DNA from: Leptodactylus fallax
Taxonomy: Eukaryota; Chordata; Amphibia; Anura; Leptodactylidae
DNA: 64,000 nt
Direction: 5' to 3'
NCBI GenBank assembly: GCA_947044405.1
Contig: CAMRHE010000461.1
Coordinates: 744,001 to 808,000, forward strand
The notes under the pieces were generated by a model that saw only the letters and a program-made list of their open reading frames with translations, had not been told where the DNA came from and made no database searches. Within the stretch, counting starts at the first letter, position 1. Each line of letters starts with the position of its first letter. Shown here in pieces: positions 22,500-34,765 of the stretch. Made by a program: the position numbers and the translations under genes.

Positions 22500-25330
22500 T
22501 CTTTTCAAATATCTTTTTATTAATTTTTGCAAAGATAAAAAAACAGGTAAATGCAGTAACAGTACATAAAACATAAGAGTCTTCAATATGGTAGATGAAT
22601 CAGCAGTCAAGGTGTGATTTTGACATTGAAATTGTACATAGAGGATCAAATATTAACTAAGAGGTAAACTTCTGTTGGCATCAAAATGTTGTGGTGTCAA
22701 GAGTCTATCTTAAGAAAACCATGTAGAGAGAAGGGGAGTTTAAGCATATATTAGTGGGGTTGCATGAATAAACTTCTTTTATTGAGTGGAATCAATCCAT
22801 AGGTGTTTCTAAGCTGCATCTTTTGTGAAGGAGTACCTAGGTGCCCAGATGGATTGAAACTTAGCATAGCTTCAAGTGTGATAATTCTTCCATTTATGGG
22901 ATCTGAGAAATCTTCCTAAGTAAATGGGAAATTCAGAGATTCAGAGGCCCAGTAAAGGAGAATAAAAGCTTTGGCTGCAGATAGCGATTGAAGTCAAATT
23001 TGTTTAGGAAATCTAGGTGGTAAGGTAGGCCAGAGGTTCAGAAAAATAACAGATGGGATAGGTGGACCGTATGACCACATATTTGGTTAAAAATCTGTTG
23101 CACTTTGGTCGAATAGGTCCTGATCTTTTCACAATCCCACCATATGTGGGAGGTATGAATCAGCATCTTTGTGGCAGCACCAGCATAGTGGGGAAGCATC
23201 AGGAGAGTACTTGTGTATCAGGGAAGGCGTCTTGTACCATCTCATGGTAAGCTTATGTGGATTCTTAACATAATCTAGGGATAAAGAGATTTGGAGATCA
23301 ATCCTCCAGGCCTTGACAAAGGAAGGAGAAGATTTCCTTTGTTCATGTATAAGATTGGCATACAAGGACAACAAGGACAAAAGTTTTTTAGGTGGTTTTC
23401 TTTGAAGGGATAGTTTTTCCAGTCTATACATGGATTATACAGTAGGTTTTGGATTCAGCTCTTCCAGTTAAATGATTCTGATAGGTTGGTAGGTTAAGAA
23501 GTGTATATATGAAAATTCTGGTCTCATTTTGAGTTCTGAGTAGAAGGGCAGGATGAGAATCGAGAGACACCATTCCCAAAATTAATAAATCTTGTACAGA
23601 CATAATAGGGGATGGACCTGGTGAGAGTGGAAGAAGACGACCAGCACATTGCCACAAGCTGTATACCACTGATGTCACGAGATTATTGGCTAAGGCCTGT
23701 TTGGCGTTTTTCTGGTTGAGCTAAATTGTTGCAGTAAGAGGTAGCCTATTGTAAACTCCTTCACTGGCACATATAGTTTAGGCGACTGTCAAGAGAACCA
23801 GTCAAGTGCTCTGAAAAGCTAGCTAGCATGGTAGTAGGTTTCAAGAGAGTCCTAAACCACCAGATTTCGTGGGTTTAGTTAAGGTACGATAAGCCAATCT
23901 GGGGCAGGAGTTTTGCCAGACGTATTTGAAAAAAAAATCGCCATAATGAGGCAAAAAAAAAAGATGGGGATAATGGGATCGGAAGAGTCTGGAAAAGGAA
24001 CAGAACTTTTGGGAGGATTAACAATTTCAACAGATTAGACCTACACAACCATGATATATATTGTATCTGCTACAATGCTATCAACTTTTCAATTTGTGAC
24101 AGGAGGGTGTGTAATTGCATTTGTACCAGCGATCTGGGGAAGAGGGTCAGTGTTGAAAGGGGGTTGTCTAGTGCGGTCTTTATATAGGATGGGTAGGAAA
24201 TGCATAGAGCTTCAGATTTGGTTGTGTGAATTTTAAAGTTGGAGAGGGATCGTAAGTTATTTAAAATTGTAGTTACACATGGAAACGCGACTAAGAGGTT
24301 GGTGATAATAATAATAAGATCATCATCAAACGCGGCGGCTTGATGGTGGGTATTGACACATTTGACTCCTTCTGGCATTAGGTTTTGTTTCACATTTTGG
24401 ATCAGGATTTTGATTGTTAAAACAAATAATAAGGAGAATAAAGTGCATCCCTGTCTGGTGCCATTTCTGATATTAAATGCGTCCCTAAGGTATCTGTTAA
24501 CTCTAGCCTTTGCACTAGGTGAAGAGTAAAGGTACTTAATATCAGGGGATATCCTTGAAAGAGTGTCAGAGAGGACAGACTGTAGTTCGGCCATTGTAAA
24601 AGGTGCGATGAGTGCATCTGCTGGTGGGTCTGGAGAGGAGGCCAAGTAAGTGACTGGAGGAATTTCTGAATAAGAGCAGTACGATCCTGCAGCTCAGCAG
24701 TGGCTTGGTAGGTCTCTTGTCTTAGATCTTGGTAAAGGTGAAAATACTGAGGCTGTTTTTAAGGTATCTCTAAGACGCAGCCCAGATTTTGAGTGTTGTA
24801 GCTTAGTTGGTGAGCGTCTCTTTTTGCTCATATACGATCAGTTTGCCACCTTTAGTACCAAAAGGTGAAAAATTCTGAGGCTGTTTCTAGTGGTATCTTT
24901 AAGACGAATCCCAGATTTTGAGATGATTTTAGCTATAGTTCAGCCATGGTTTCAAAGCGTAAATCTGTATTTTCAGTTCTTGACACCCGCGGAGGGGCTA
25001 GCCCTGAGCTCTTTAAATATACTATCAGTTTGCCTCTAAAATTTTTTTTTTTTTTCCTTTACCTTTATTACCATGCATGCAATGCTTATGGAAAGCAGAG
25101 AGATATGCTTTGGCCACTTTCAACTTTAAGCAGTTTTTAGGCTGTTTTCTGCATAGTATTAGGTCTGAGAAAACTGTCTGAGCTGCTGATCTCTGGCATT
25201 CCAGCCTAGCAATCTGGGAGAGCAGAACATCAATTTCTTTAGCTCGTTCTTTCTTGTGGAAGGAGCTTAGACTGATGAAGACACCTCTAATTATGGACTT
25301 ATATGCCTCCTATATTATACCAGGCTGGAC
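22500..25330 (-). mobile_element. Decayed L1-like LINE, ORF2, interrupted
   Basis: On the minus strand, pieces follow L1 ORF2 order. At 25325-25090 an EAYKSIIRG-like and then HKKERAKEIDVLLSQIARLE-like linker lies between endonuclease and RT. At 24550-24440 RNGTRQGC...LLFVLTI appears, and at 24370-24290 AAFDDDLIIIITN (the YADD box with a mutated first position). At 23431-23129 the C-terminal MRWYKTP...CWCCHKDADSYLPH region includes the Cys/His cluster. AT-rich 3' sequence ends near 22500. A 24720-25080 segment that does not fit L1 lies between the first two pieces and is probably a secondary insertion. No target-site duplication was found. Confidence 0.75.
24720..25080. repeat. Insertion in L1 with an internal ~58-bp direct duplication
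   Basis: The words GGTGAAAAT...CTGAGGCTGTTT...GGTATCT..AAGACG...CCCAGATTTTGAG occur twice, at about 24736-24792 and 24866-24921. Between them is TAGCTTAGTTGG (24799-24810), a match to the Pol III A-box consensus. No clear B box follows, so a tRNA-derived SINE is possible but unproven. Confidence 0.4.
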
Positions 25331-25919
25331 TTTATTTCAAAGAAAACAACATCCCTAATGTATTAGGGCCTGTTCTATAGACTGTTTTATCTTATTCAAA
25401 CAGAGCTGGCACTTTTCTTATATATAGTATATTACAAAGTTTGGTCACTTGAACCATAAATTTATAAAAAAAAATAAAAGTTTACTGTTTAACTACGCTG
25501 TGCTCTTATCATACCTACTTCTCATTTCTCTCCATCCCAATATTATCTACGTATGTGCTCCTATGAATGTAAATCTGGTTGGCTACTAGGCAACAGTATA
25601 CTGTATCTTCAATATAGGTAGCGCATTGTTTTTCTTTTAACATCCATAAATTGTTTCCCCAGTGGCCATGTAAACAGCTATCTACTTTGTCTACCTCTTA
25701 TCCTGGCAGTTTAGGTACACAAGTCTCAAAGGTCACATCTAAGTAATTTTAAAAAAAAAAAAATTATACAAGCCCAATATTGCAACCTCTCCATCTAGAA
25801 AATGTCTCCCATCCTCATTTTGTCCTGGCAATCACAGAATTATAAGTAGCTAGGGAACACTGTCTTAAAAAAAAAATAAAAGGCAGAAGATTGTTTGTTT
25901 TTTTATTTAATAAAATTGT
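25331..25919. other. No recognisable gene
   Basis: AT-rich sequence with A runs at 25750 and 25866. Nothing else is recognised. Confidence 0.4.
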
Positions 25920-26360
25920 GCCAGCCTCCTGAGTGATGTCAGCAGCCCTGGTCTGTGATTGGGCATAAGTGGTCAAGGGATTTGTGGATGACATAACATT
26001 GACACATCCTCTGTGATTACTGAGGCCTCAGTGGTCCCCCGTGCCACTGACATTATCCAGGAACCATTAGAGACCAGAAGTCAACAGGAAAGAAGACTGA
26101 ATGTTATGGAAAGACTCTAGAGGTGAGCATAACTTGTTTATTATTTTTATGTACCTTCCTGCGGCCTCTAATTATTATATTCTGGGGTCTAAAGAGACCC
26201 CAGAGTAAAATAATAATTTATGGGTGGAGATTTCCAAAAATCCAGAATTCAGTTGAATCGTATAATTCTGGAAAACTTAGATTGACCCTCATTGTCTACC
26301 TCTCATCCTTGCAGTGTAGGTATACATGTCAAAAAGGTCACATCTAAGTTATTTTTTCCA
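25920..26360. repeat. Degenerate member of a foldback repeat family
   Basis: Shares with 50100-50400 the ordered words: GTGATTGGGC, GAGGCC, a GTGAGCAT box, CCTTCCTGCGGCCTCT, then ATTATTATATTCTGGGGTCT with the local hairpin GGGGTCT...AGACCCC at 26183-26203. Related pieces recur near 34350 and 50700-51930. It is non-coding. Confidence 0.5.
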
Positions 26361-29300
26361 GCCTTTCAAAACAGAAAATACTTTCCATATTTATTAATAT
26401 GAATAATTATAATTGTTACCTATTGTGAACTCTTAGACTGAACCCAAAAATATTCCCTCTGTAATTATGTTATATTATTTATTAACATAAGATTCAATAA
26501 ATATTACTGTAGAATATGTTGCCTAAATTAAATATGCAGCAAAAGCAACATATTAGCCATTTTTATTTCTTATCACTTTCCTTCATAATTTATACTGTTG
26601 ACAATTTTTTCTTCTGAGGCAAATCTCTTCCAGGATGTACCAGGATCTTTACTTTCTTATATGTTTGTGAATAATGTGTAATTATCACTTCTTTACCCTG
26701 GGAAACAATAAAAGGCTAGCAAATAAAAAAATAGATCTTAGAAAAAAAACATAACCACAATACAAAATGTCTTTCATTTTTCTACAAACTACTAGTATAC
26801 TAATGCACAGTGACATATTCTGTACTGTATCATCATTTATCCATTTTGATGAAGCATTGGTTAGATGTGGCATGTATTCACAGTTCACAGTAACTTTCAG
26901 GATCCCAACATAAATTGCAATCCCTATTTGTAGGATATTTTAGGCATCTCACAGTTCACCCAAACAAACAGCCATGAAGCCTCCAAAAACACCATTTCTG
27001 ATGCATTCACATAAGCTGCAGCCCTTCAAAGACTCTGTATGAGGCAATCCTGTAAAAAACAGGATGTTTGGGAAGAATGTACATTCTGTGGTAATGGAGA
27101 TGGCAGTAGCATACACAGAAATCATGGGCCCCTCCTTCCAAAAAAGGGCAGGGAAAAGATGGGCATTGGTTGTACAGATAATGTATTTTTCTTGATATTT
27201 TTAAGTAAATGAGTTTCAAGAATAAGAATAAAAAATCCTCTGCAACAACAATAATGGTGTTCTTATCTCTGCCTACAAAATCCACTAGTCCAACTGATGC
27301 CTTTCAGTTACATTTTTGTCCACATCCTCACTTACTTCACTAAATACTGACTTATAGATTCTTTTTAATTTAAGGGTTAATGATCTCCTGAAAGGGTAGG
27401 GGGACATGTCTGAGAGACTGTATCATAAATCTCAATAAACAGAGCAAGGGGAAGGATTTATGGACAGCTAGACATCAAAAGAGATAAAAGTATTCTGAGA
27501 AAGACCTCTCCCCCCACAGGCCCCATAGCAATTGTATACCCTGCCTCAGTGGTTGGTATGCTGTTGGGAGATACCATTAAAAATCTTTTTTTTTTCTGTT
27601 ATTATCCTTTAAATATTTATTAAATAAAGAGCAGCAAGTAATGGCACCAAAATAACTAGTTTATGCACAAATCTCTTTTATCAGAATTGAAAAAATATCT
27701 GCAATTGTCTTGCTTCTGTAGTGTTCTGTTATAATCTCTTTTGTAAAAATATCTAGCAGAAAAGCCAGATTGGACTCTATATTCACCTTATACTATATAT
27801 AGAGCAATTTCATGTATCTAGGTCAGTTTCAAACACAATAGGACGCTCTAAATTCCAGTCTTTAATAGATGTTGCCTTAGGCATGAAAGATGCATTTTCA
27901 AAATATACTGTGTTTTGTAATGGAAGCTATAGTATCTCACAGTTTCCATCACATTTTCTAAGCATTCAGTTACTATTTGTTTGCATATTTGTTTAATATT
28001 GTCTAAATTGTGATCACTATATGTTTATTTTTTTTAATATAATAAAAACCTTATTGCCACTGGAATATTGTAGCTGTAAGATGTGGTGAAGTGAATACCA
28101 TTAATTATCATGTGGCTATAGTACCTGTTAAGGGGCAGGATATATAAGAAAGCAAGTAGTCAGTTCTTGAAGTGAATGCGTTGGAAGGAGGAAAATCCAT
28201 TACATGTAAGGATCTTTTGATGGCTTATTGAATTGAGCTTTTTCAAAACTTGTAGCTTATAGGACTTAAAGTATCTTTGGCTAATGTCCTGGTGCCAAAT
28301 ACCACAGAACACCTACATAGGTGTTGTGAAGTTTATGCCTCAAAGTGTCAGAGCATGTTTTGGAAGTGTGATGGGGACATGAACAATTTGTATGTGCTTT
28401 TATAAAGTCTTAAATGTCTGAGGTGTTATGTGCTATTTTCAACCAAGTTTGTAAGTTTTATAATGTCCAAGATATAACTGCTTGAAGTGACTCTCCCCTA
28501 CTCTCATTTTCTCTACATCTTACACACCTCCGTATTCCCGTACTCAGTAACATTCTGTGAGATGCACAAACAGCTTTCAATACAGAAACAAGGGAAAGAG
28601 TGAAAAAATGCAGGATTTCACAGAAAGTATCAAAAATTTGTTAATAAAGTATATTACAAAATGTATTTATGACACAGATAATGCAGAAAATCAAAAGTTG
28701 TCCCTACGTTTAGTTACGCTTTAAGCCCAGGTGGGAGACAAGGAGAAAGGAGTAAATCTGGGAGAGGTTATGCCATGACAAATCTTCCCCATGGCACAGT
28801 AATTTGAATGGGGTATTTGCCCTGGCATAGGATAAAAGAGTGAGAAGGGATAATAAGAAAGGGTTGAAGTTGGAAAACACACCAAAACCCTAGACTGCAT
28901 GGAGCCTTGTTCATGTTATCCAAGGACAGTTACTAATCACCATCCAGGAAGTGAAGAGCCTGAAATCGATTGTGGTCTTGAAATTCTCAAAGAGCACATC
29001 TGTGGCACCTGCAGGGAAAGCATTGTTTCCATGGATAGGATAGATTTGGGTTGGGCACAGAGAGAGTGACCTACATGGGAAGAAGTACCTAGCAGGTTAA
29101 TGGTAGCTCCTATCATCAAGCATCTATCATTCTAGGCAAAGGGTCATGGGAGATTCTGCAATGGGAGAGCACATTGATGCTGTTCCAAGGACATTCACTG
29201 TTTAAAAGGGTAGTGGAGACACCAAGCAATGGCCTGAGTAAGATTGCTAGTGGCGTAATACATAGCAATGTCAGGAAAGTCAATCCTTTCTTTTCTTTGG

Positions 29301-29523
29301 GTCTACAAGGAAGGGCTTTTGCCAAACAAGTTGGTTTTTCAGCCTATACTAAAGACACAACTGTTGTCAAGACTTTAGAGAAAAACTTATGGTAACTTAA
29401 GGGTTTGGCCTTGGAGGAGGCAGAGGAGTTGGGGTTGAATGTTCATTTCATGAACAAGGTCCCAGATATAAAGATAATTCCAGGCACTCTTTGTTTAGCA
29501 AAGTGAAAAATTTACAAAGTTCA
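26361..29523. other. 3.2 kb AT-rich DNA, no gene or element recognised
   Basis: I searched both strands for RT, transposase and common protein domains and found none. Short frames at 26685-26888, 27007-27285 and 29116-29395 have no recognisable homology. Near 28700 there is a short match to the repeat at 21640. A single-copy host regulatory or intronic region cannot be excluded. Confidence 0.4.
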
Positions 29524-29525
29524 TA

Positions 29526-31128
29526 CAGTGGAGAAAAAAAAGAATTTAGTCAGCCACCAATTGTGCAAGTTCTCCCACTTAAAAAGATGAGAGAGGCCTG
29601 TAATTGTCATCATAGGTATACTTCAACTATGAGAGACAAAATGAGAAAACAAATCCAGAAAATCACATTGTCTGATTTTTAAAGAGTTTATTTGCAAATT
29701 ATGGTGGAAAATAAGTATTTGGTCAATAACAAAAGTTCATCTCAATACTTTGCTATATATCCTTTGTTGACAATGACAGAGGTCAAACGTTTTCTGTAAG
29801 TCTTCACAAAGTTGGCACACACTGTTGCTGGTATGTTGGCCCATTCCTCCATGCAGATCTCCTCTAGATCAGTGATGTTTTGGGGCTGTCGCTGGGCAAC
29901 ACGGACTTTCAACTCCCTCCAAAGGTTTTCTATGGGGTTGAGATCTGGAAACTGGCTAGGCCACTCCAAGACCATGAAATGATTCTTACGAAGCAACTCC
30001 TTTGTTGCCCTGGCGGTGTGCTTGGGATCATTGTCATGCTGAAAGACCCAGCCATGTTTCATCTTCAATGCCCTTGCTGATGGAAGGAGGTTTGCACTCA
30101 AAATCTCACGATACATGGCCCCATTCATTCTTTCATGTACATGGATCAGTCGTCCTGGTCCCTTTGCAGAGAAACAGCCCCAAAGCATGATGTTGCCACC
30201 CCCACGCTTCACAGTAGGTATGGTGTTCTTTGGATGCAACTCAGCATTCACTCTCCTCCAAACATGGCGAGTTGTGTTTCTACCAAACAGTTCTACTTTG
30301 GTTTCATCTGACCATATGACATTTTCCCAATACTCTTTTGGAACATCCAAATGCTCTCTAGCAAACTTCAGATGGGCCCCGATATGTACTGGCTTAAGCA
30401 GGGGGACATGTCTGGCACCGCAGGATCTGAGTCCCTGGCGGCGTAGTGTGTTACTGATGGTAGCCTTTGTTACGTTATTCCCAGCTTTCTGCAGGTCATT
30501 CACTAGGTCCCCCCGTGTGGTTCAGGGATTTTTGCTCACCGTTCTTGTGATCATTTTGACCCCACGGGGTGAGATCTTGTGTGGAGTCCCTGATCGAGGG
30601 AGATTATCAGTGGTCTTGTATGTCTTCCATTTTCTAATTATTGCTCCCACAGTTGATTTCTTCACACCAAGCTGCTTGGCTATTGCAGATTCAGTCTTCC
30701 CAGCCTGGTGCAGGTCTACTATTTTGTTTCTGGTGTCCTTCCACAGTTCTTTGGTCTTTGCCATAGTGGAGTTTGGAGTGTGGCTGTTTGAGGTTGTGAT
30801 AGGTATCTTTTATACTGATAACAATGTCAAACAGCTGCCATTACTACAGGTAATGAGTGGAGGACAGAGGAGCCTCTTAAGGAAGAAGTTATAGGTCTGT
30901 GAGAGCCAGAAATCTTGCTTGTTTGTAGGTGACCAAATACTAATTTTCCACCATAATTTGCAAATAAATTCTTAAAAAATCAGACAAAGTGATTTTCTGG
31001 ATTCGTTTTCTCATTTTGTCTCTCATAGTTGAGGTCTACCTATGATGTCAATTACAGGCCGGCCTCATCTTTTTAAGTGGGAGAACTTCCACAGTTGGTG
31101 GCTGACTAAATACTTTTTTTCCCCACTG
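29526..31128 (-). mobile_element. Full-length Tc1-like transposon with 200-bp inverted repeats
   Basis: The left end CAGTGGAGAAAAAAAAG and the right end, whose inverse starts CAGTGGGGAAAAAAAG, form terminal inverted repeats of about 200 bp (to about 29725, and from about 30932). TA duplications lie at 29524-29525 and 31129-31130. A single transposase gene is on the minus strand. Overall length (1,603 bp) is typical of a Tc1 element. The end sequence resembles a Tc1 family widespread in fish and frogs as I remember it. Confidence 0.95.
29742..30764 (-). pseudogene. Tc1 transposase, one nonsense codon
   Basis: Starting at the ATG at 30764 ([10 protein letters not shown]), the frame runs 341 codons to the stop at 29742 (ending VNKGYIAKY), the usual Tc1 length. 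The N-terminal paired-type helix-turn-helix ([16 protein letters not shown], then [10 protein letters not shown]) binds the inverted repeats. A second HTH follows around residues 60-115. The catalytic residues are D in [13 protein letters not shown] in [11 protein letters not shown] and E in [11 protein letters not shown], with DD34E spacing and all present. The sole visible lesion is TGA at 30522-30524 (codon 81), where related proteins have Arg, so a CGA-to-TGA transition. The frame is otherwise open, so decay is recent. Regulatory signals were not identified. Confidence 0.9.
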
Positions 31129-31130
31129 TA

Positions 31131-31349
31131 CATATCAAATAATATAAGTATCACATGAGATGTTGATATATATGAATATAGGTCTTGGTAGAGTGCCAGA
31201 TGTTTCGGTAGTTATCAACTTCTTTGGTGGGAAGACCAGTTACATAAATAGAGAAATACAAACAAGGAACAAGTGTACAGTATATAGAATGAATGTGCCA
31301 GAAGTCAGGAGCACAGGTATGGAGTGATAAGAGTCAGTTCCACAGGTAA
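31131..31349. other. Short spacer, no gene
   Basis: Possibly part of the Penelope-like element that follows; nothing in it can be named. Confidence 0.3.
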
Positions 31350-31680
31350 ATATGCCATTAGTGACACAGCCCATGGACTTGAGGGGAGCAAAAACCGAGA
31401 ATGTAATGGAATAAAAGAGTGATTATACATTTATTAAAAATATCACATTCATGGTTTAGACATCTAGGATTCAATTTATCCGGGCGGTGTATCCAATAGG
31501 ATTCACGAGTTTTGAGAGTCTTGATGCAGTACCTGATCCAGTGCGTGGAAGCATAGTTGGCCTCATGTCCATGACCATGTGTACAGGCTGAGGGGGTTCT
31601 TATTTTAAGGGAAGGCACTCTGATGAAATCTGAGTGCCTTTCGTCCCTCACTGATTTCAATAGGGGGGTTCCGCTCTGTT
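31350..31680 (-). pseudogene. Penelope-like element C-terminal fragment (GIY-YIG end)
   Basis: The minus strand encodes TRESYWIHRPDKLNPRCLN followed by HECDIF. This matches the end of the GIY-YIG endonuclease domain of Penelope-like elements, where RE-x-x-WI-x-x-L-x-T-L-x-P-x-GLN-x-x-x-D is typical. The domain start and the RT are missing. This is a 3'-end remnant. Confidence 0.6.
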
Positions 31681-31775
31681 GTCACAAAAATGGATGGGAC
31701 ATGCTCCATATTCCATGGAACTGAGCATGAGCATCAGAACCTCCCTTGGACTGCACACTCAGTCATGTGAATGAT

Positions 31776-32067
31776 GGGTCCTAAGCATGGTGACCCACAG
31801 TGTAGCTGAGATGTAGCTATAGCCGCATTTTGTGCAGCCGCTGGTGTTTCACTGTTTCACTTCTGTGTAAGTGAAATACCAATTAATTTAACCTATTTAT
31901 TATTACAGGCTGTGCAGTAACAGCAAAACTCACCAGCCTGTAATGTTATCCAGCTGAAATGAATCTGTGTTTCATTTACACAGAAGTGAAACAGTGATGT
32001 CTAGGATGGCTGCAGCTATAGTCACATCCCAGGTACACTGTGAGTCATCATCTTTAGTTAGGACCCT
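31776..32067. mobile_element. Foldback MITE
   Basis: Starts AGGGTCCTAA-like (GGGTCCTAAGCATGG) and ends TTAGGACCCT. The arms match inversely through ACAGTGTA, TAGCTATAG and GTTTCACTGTTTCACTTCTG and its inverse CAGAAGTGAAACAGTGATG. About 292 bp with no coding capacity. Confidence 0.75.
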
Positions 32068-32372
32068 AGGAATGATGTACCTGAGGTGCAGTGCACACTG
32101 CATTGCTAATGAAGGATGCTGCTCACTTCAGTAATGGCTCGGCTGTTTTCTTGTCCTCTTCTCTCTTCCTGTCTGCTCCTCCCCAGCAGCTCCAGTCCAG
32201 ATCCCCAGCAGCTCTAGTCCAGATCCCCAGCAGGCACAAGCAGCCATTGGCTGCTTAAGTCAGGTGGGCGTCAGGCTGCTATATTGTTCCCCACCCCCTG
32301 CTGCTAGTGCTGTGTGCTGTAACTGTTCCAGGTCCCCTGCCATGGACTGGTCCACCGTCCACTAATGAATAT

Positions 32373-33441
32373 ACCTGTGTGTACAGTATCCATATTAGGA
32401 CATCCTCAGATATCAGAGTCAAACATCAGATTAATGGCAGTTTACAACTGTGATACCTGACTTTGATACCTGACTCTGACACCTGACTCTGACACCTGAC
32501 TTTGATACCTGACTTTAACATCTGACTCTGACACCTGACTTTGATACCTGACTTTGATACCTGACTCTGACACCTGACTTTGGCTCTGACACCAGACTTT
32601 GACACCTGACTTTGACTCTGACACCTGACTTTGATACCTGACTCTGACACCTGACTCTGACACCTGACTCCTGACATAAAAGTATTTAAAACACCTGATG
32701 AATGTGGTGCACGACATGTTAGAGAATTTATTTGGTGAAAATGATACCAGAATTATGGAGCATTTTACTTGATAAATCTCCACCATTGTATGTGCTGGCT
32801 GGCTTGTATGTATAAGAAAAACTCAGATGATGTGTGAGTCTGATCTCTGACTGAGTCAGGTATCAGGTATCAGACTCATGTATCAGACCTCATGCAGCTT
32901 CTCAGCCTGCAGCCTTATACAATGTATCTTCTACTCCTGAGTGTAAGCAGTGAGGTCAATCAGAGATCATTAATCCTTACCAGCAGATACAATCACTAGA
33001 AGACACACTGTATGTGCTTGATAGCTGACTTCAGTCAGAGATGAGTGTCAGGAGTCACGTGTCAGAGTCAGGTGTTAGAGTCAGTTGTTAGAGTCAGGTG
33101 TCAGAGTCAGGTGTCAGAGTCAAAGTCAGGTGTCAAAGCCAGGTGTCAGAGTCAAAGACAGGTGTCAGAGTCAGGTGTCAGAGTCAGGTATCAAAGTCAG
33201 GTATCAGAGTCAGGTATCAAAATCAGGTGTCAGAGTCAGGTATCAAAGTCAGGTGTCAGAGTGAGGTATCAAAGTCAGGTGTCAGAGTCAGGTATCAAAG
33301 TCAGGTGTCAGAGTCAGGTATCAAAGTCAGGTATCAGAGTAAGGTGTCAGAGTCAGATATCACAGTTGTAAACTGCCATTAATCTGATGTTTGACTCTGA
33401 TATCTGAGGATGTCATAATATGGACACTGTATGTGTGTACC
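32373..33441. repeat. ~1-kb palindrome with 13-bp minisatellite arms
   Basis: The left arm has about 70 bp of unique inverted repeat (through CATCCTCAGATATCAG), then about 250 bp of CTGACACCTGACTTTG-type repeats (32450-32690). A roughly 350-bp spacer follows, then the inverse array TCAGGTGTCAGAG (33040-33360), and then the inverse of the outer repeat (CTGATATCTGAGGATG at about 33398). The unit is 13 bp, so open frames of Ser-Gln-Val-type repeats are by-products. It could be a foldback transposon; no target-site duplication was found. Confidence 0.85.
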
Positions 33442-33697
33442 AGTCCCAGCTTCTGATTGTACTGCATCTGCTTGCCATGTAGCTCACAGGAACCCACTGA
33501 TGCGCATCTCTCAGTCCTCATTCTGGTCAGGTGATCTCCTTCCGCTGCGCATCCTCTGTCCCCCTCCCCTCTACAACTATGAGCACATGCATCACACAGG
33601 CTGCGCTACTCTTCTTCTCCTGTGTGGCTGTGTTGTCTGCGGTCGTCCGCAGGAGTTAGCTGCCGACACCGGAGATTTTTTTTTTTTAACTTAGATT
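33442..33697. other. No recognisable gene
   Basis: GC-richer sequence ending in a T12 run at about 33677; likely the interior of the repeat whose end follows. Confidence 0.3.
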
Positions 33698-33782
33698 AAG
33701 TTAAATGTCCGTGCTTCGGGCCCCCCTCACCCTGCAGGGCCAGTCGTAGTCACACCCCCTGCGACCACGATCGTTACGTCAC
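33698..33782. mobile_element. Right end of a hAT-like repeat
   Basis: The inverse complement of the end starts CAGTGACGTAACGATCGTGG, closely matching CAGTGGCGTAACGATCGCGG at 49827. A shared CAGTG start suggests a hAT-type terminal repeat. The left partner was not found, so the element limits are unknown. Confidence 0.5.
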
Positions 33783-34765
33783 TGTCTGGTGCATAATGTA
33801 ATCATTGACTACTTTATGCTGCTCGTATAGATGGTCCAGCCAATGCAATGTGGAATTCCAGCGAGTTGGAATGTCACAAATCAAGCACTGCAAAGGCAGA
33901 CTGTTTTGTCGTTACAGGTTCAGGACGCATTCTTAGCTATGTACAAATGACTAAAATGCACAGAAACTCTCCTGTACATGATCAGCAGCTTTTGCAAGCC
34001 ACAATACATTTTTCCAAAAAACTTTGGATCACCAAGTTTATGATGTGCACCATGCAAAGAGCATGTGTAATGACCTCTATATGCAATGCAGCCTCAATGT
34101 TCATGCAATTTTTGCGAACTACAATGCCTATTTGTGGTTGATGGGGAGACATCCAGTGCAAAATTTGCTACTCAATGCAGAGCTGCATAATTCCCACCTC
34201 TGTATGTGTATTGCGTGCCCCTACCACTATGTCTACCAGATGCCACTACTAAAACCCCCAAAAGAACTGTGCTTTTCTGTCATGTTCTCCACCTCTGCGT
34301 GATAGCAGATGTTAAACCTTTAAATGCCATGTCCATTGGAAGTCCACGAGGAGACCCAAAAGAGGTAAGTGAAGGTGAATTTGAATATTTTTTTATTTGT
34401 TAAATCTTCCCTGGTCCTCTACCTATTATAATCTGGGGGTCACATTCTCTTTGACATAACTTCAACTGTGTTTACCTTAGAAACTTATCTATTCTATTTC
34501 TATCTCTCAAGGAGCCCTGACAGCGTTATACACTATGTTTTAAACCAATTTAAGGTGTAGTTCGTACCAAATATGTTCGACCAGAAACAAATCTTGGAAC
34601 TGAGCCACCTGAACCCGACACCATACAAATCCTGAGAAGTTCACCCATCTATAAACTTTAGGAATGGATCCTGGCATGGTTCTTTGTAGGAAAGTGCATG
34701 GTTTTTACCTATACACCTGGTTGATGTAATAGCTCTCGTGTTAAGGTCAATGCAAGAGGATACTT
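33783..34765. other. No recognisable gene; possible transposon remnant
   Basis: Plus-strand frames at 33848-34302 look vaguely coding but match no family I know. Around 34350-34440 a CCTTCCCTGG...ATTATAATCTGGGGGTC pattern resembles the foldback family at 26150 and 50320. Confidence 0.3.

Noticed and set aside
26361..29523. Possible host exons in the AT-rich gap
   Set aside because: No frame with recognisable domain or consistent splice-bounded coding pattern could be found by eye; left as unannotated.
30115..30894. 259-codon plus-strand frame
   Set aside because: Lies antisense to the Tc1 transposase on the minus strand, which shows all family motifs.
32426..33382. Open frames encoding Ser-Gln-Val-Arg-type repeats on both strands
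   Set aside because: They arise because the 13-bp minisatellite is stop-free in several frames; three units make a 13-residue repeat. Not genes.
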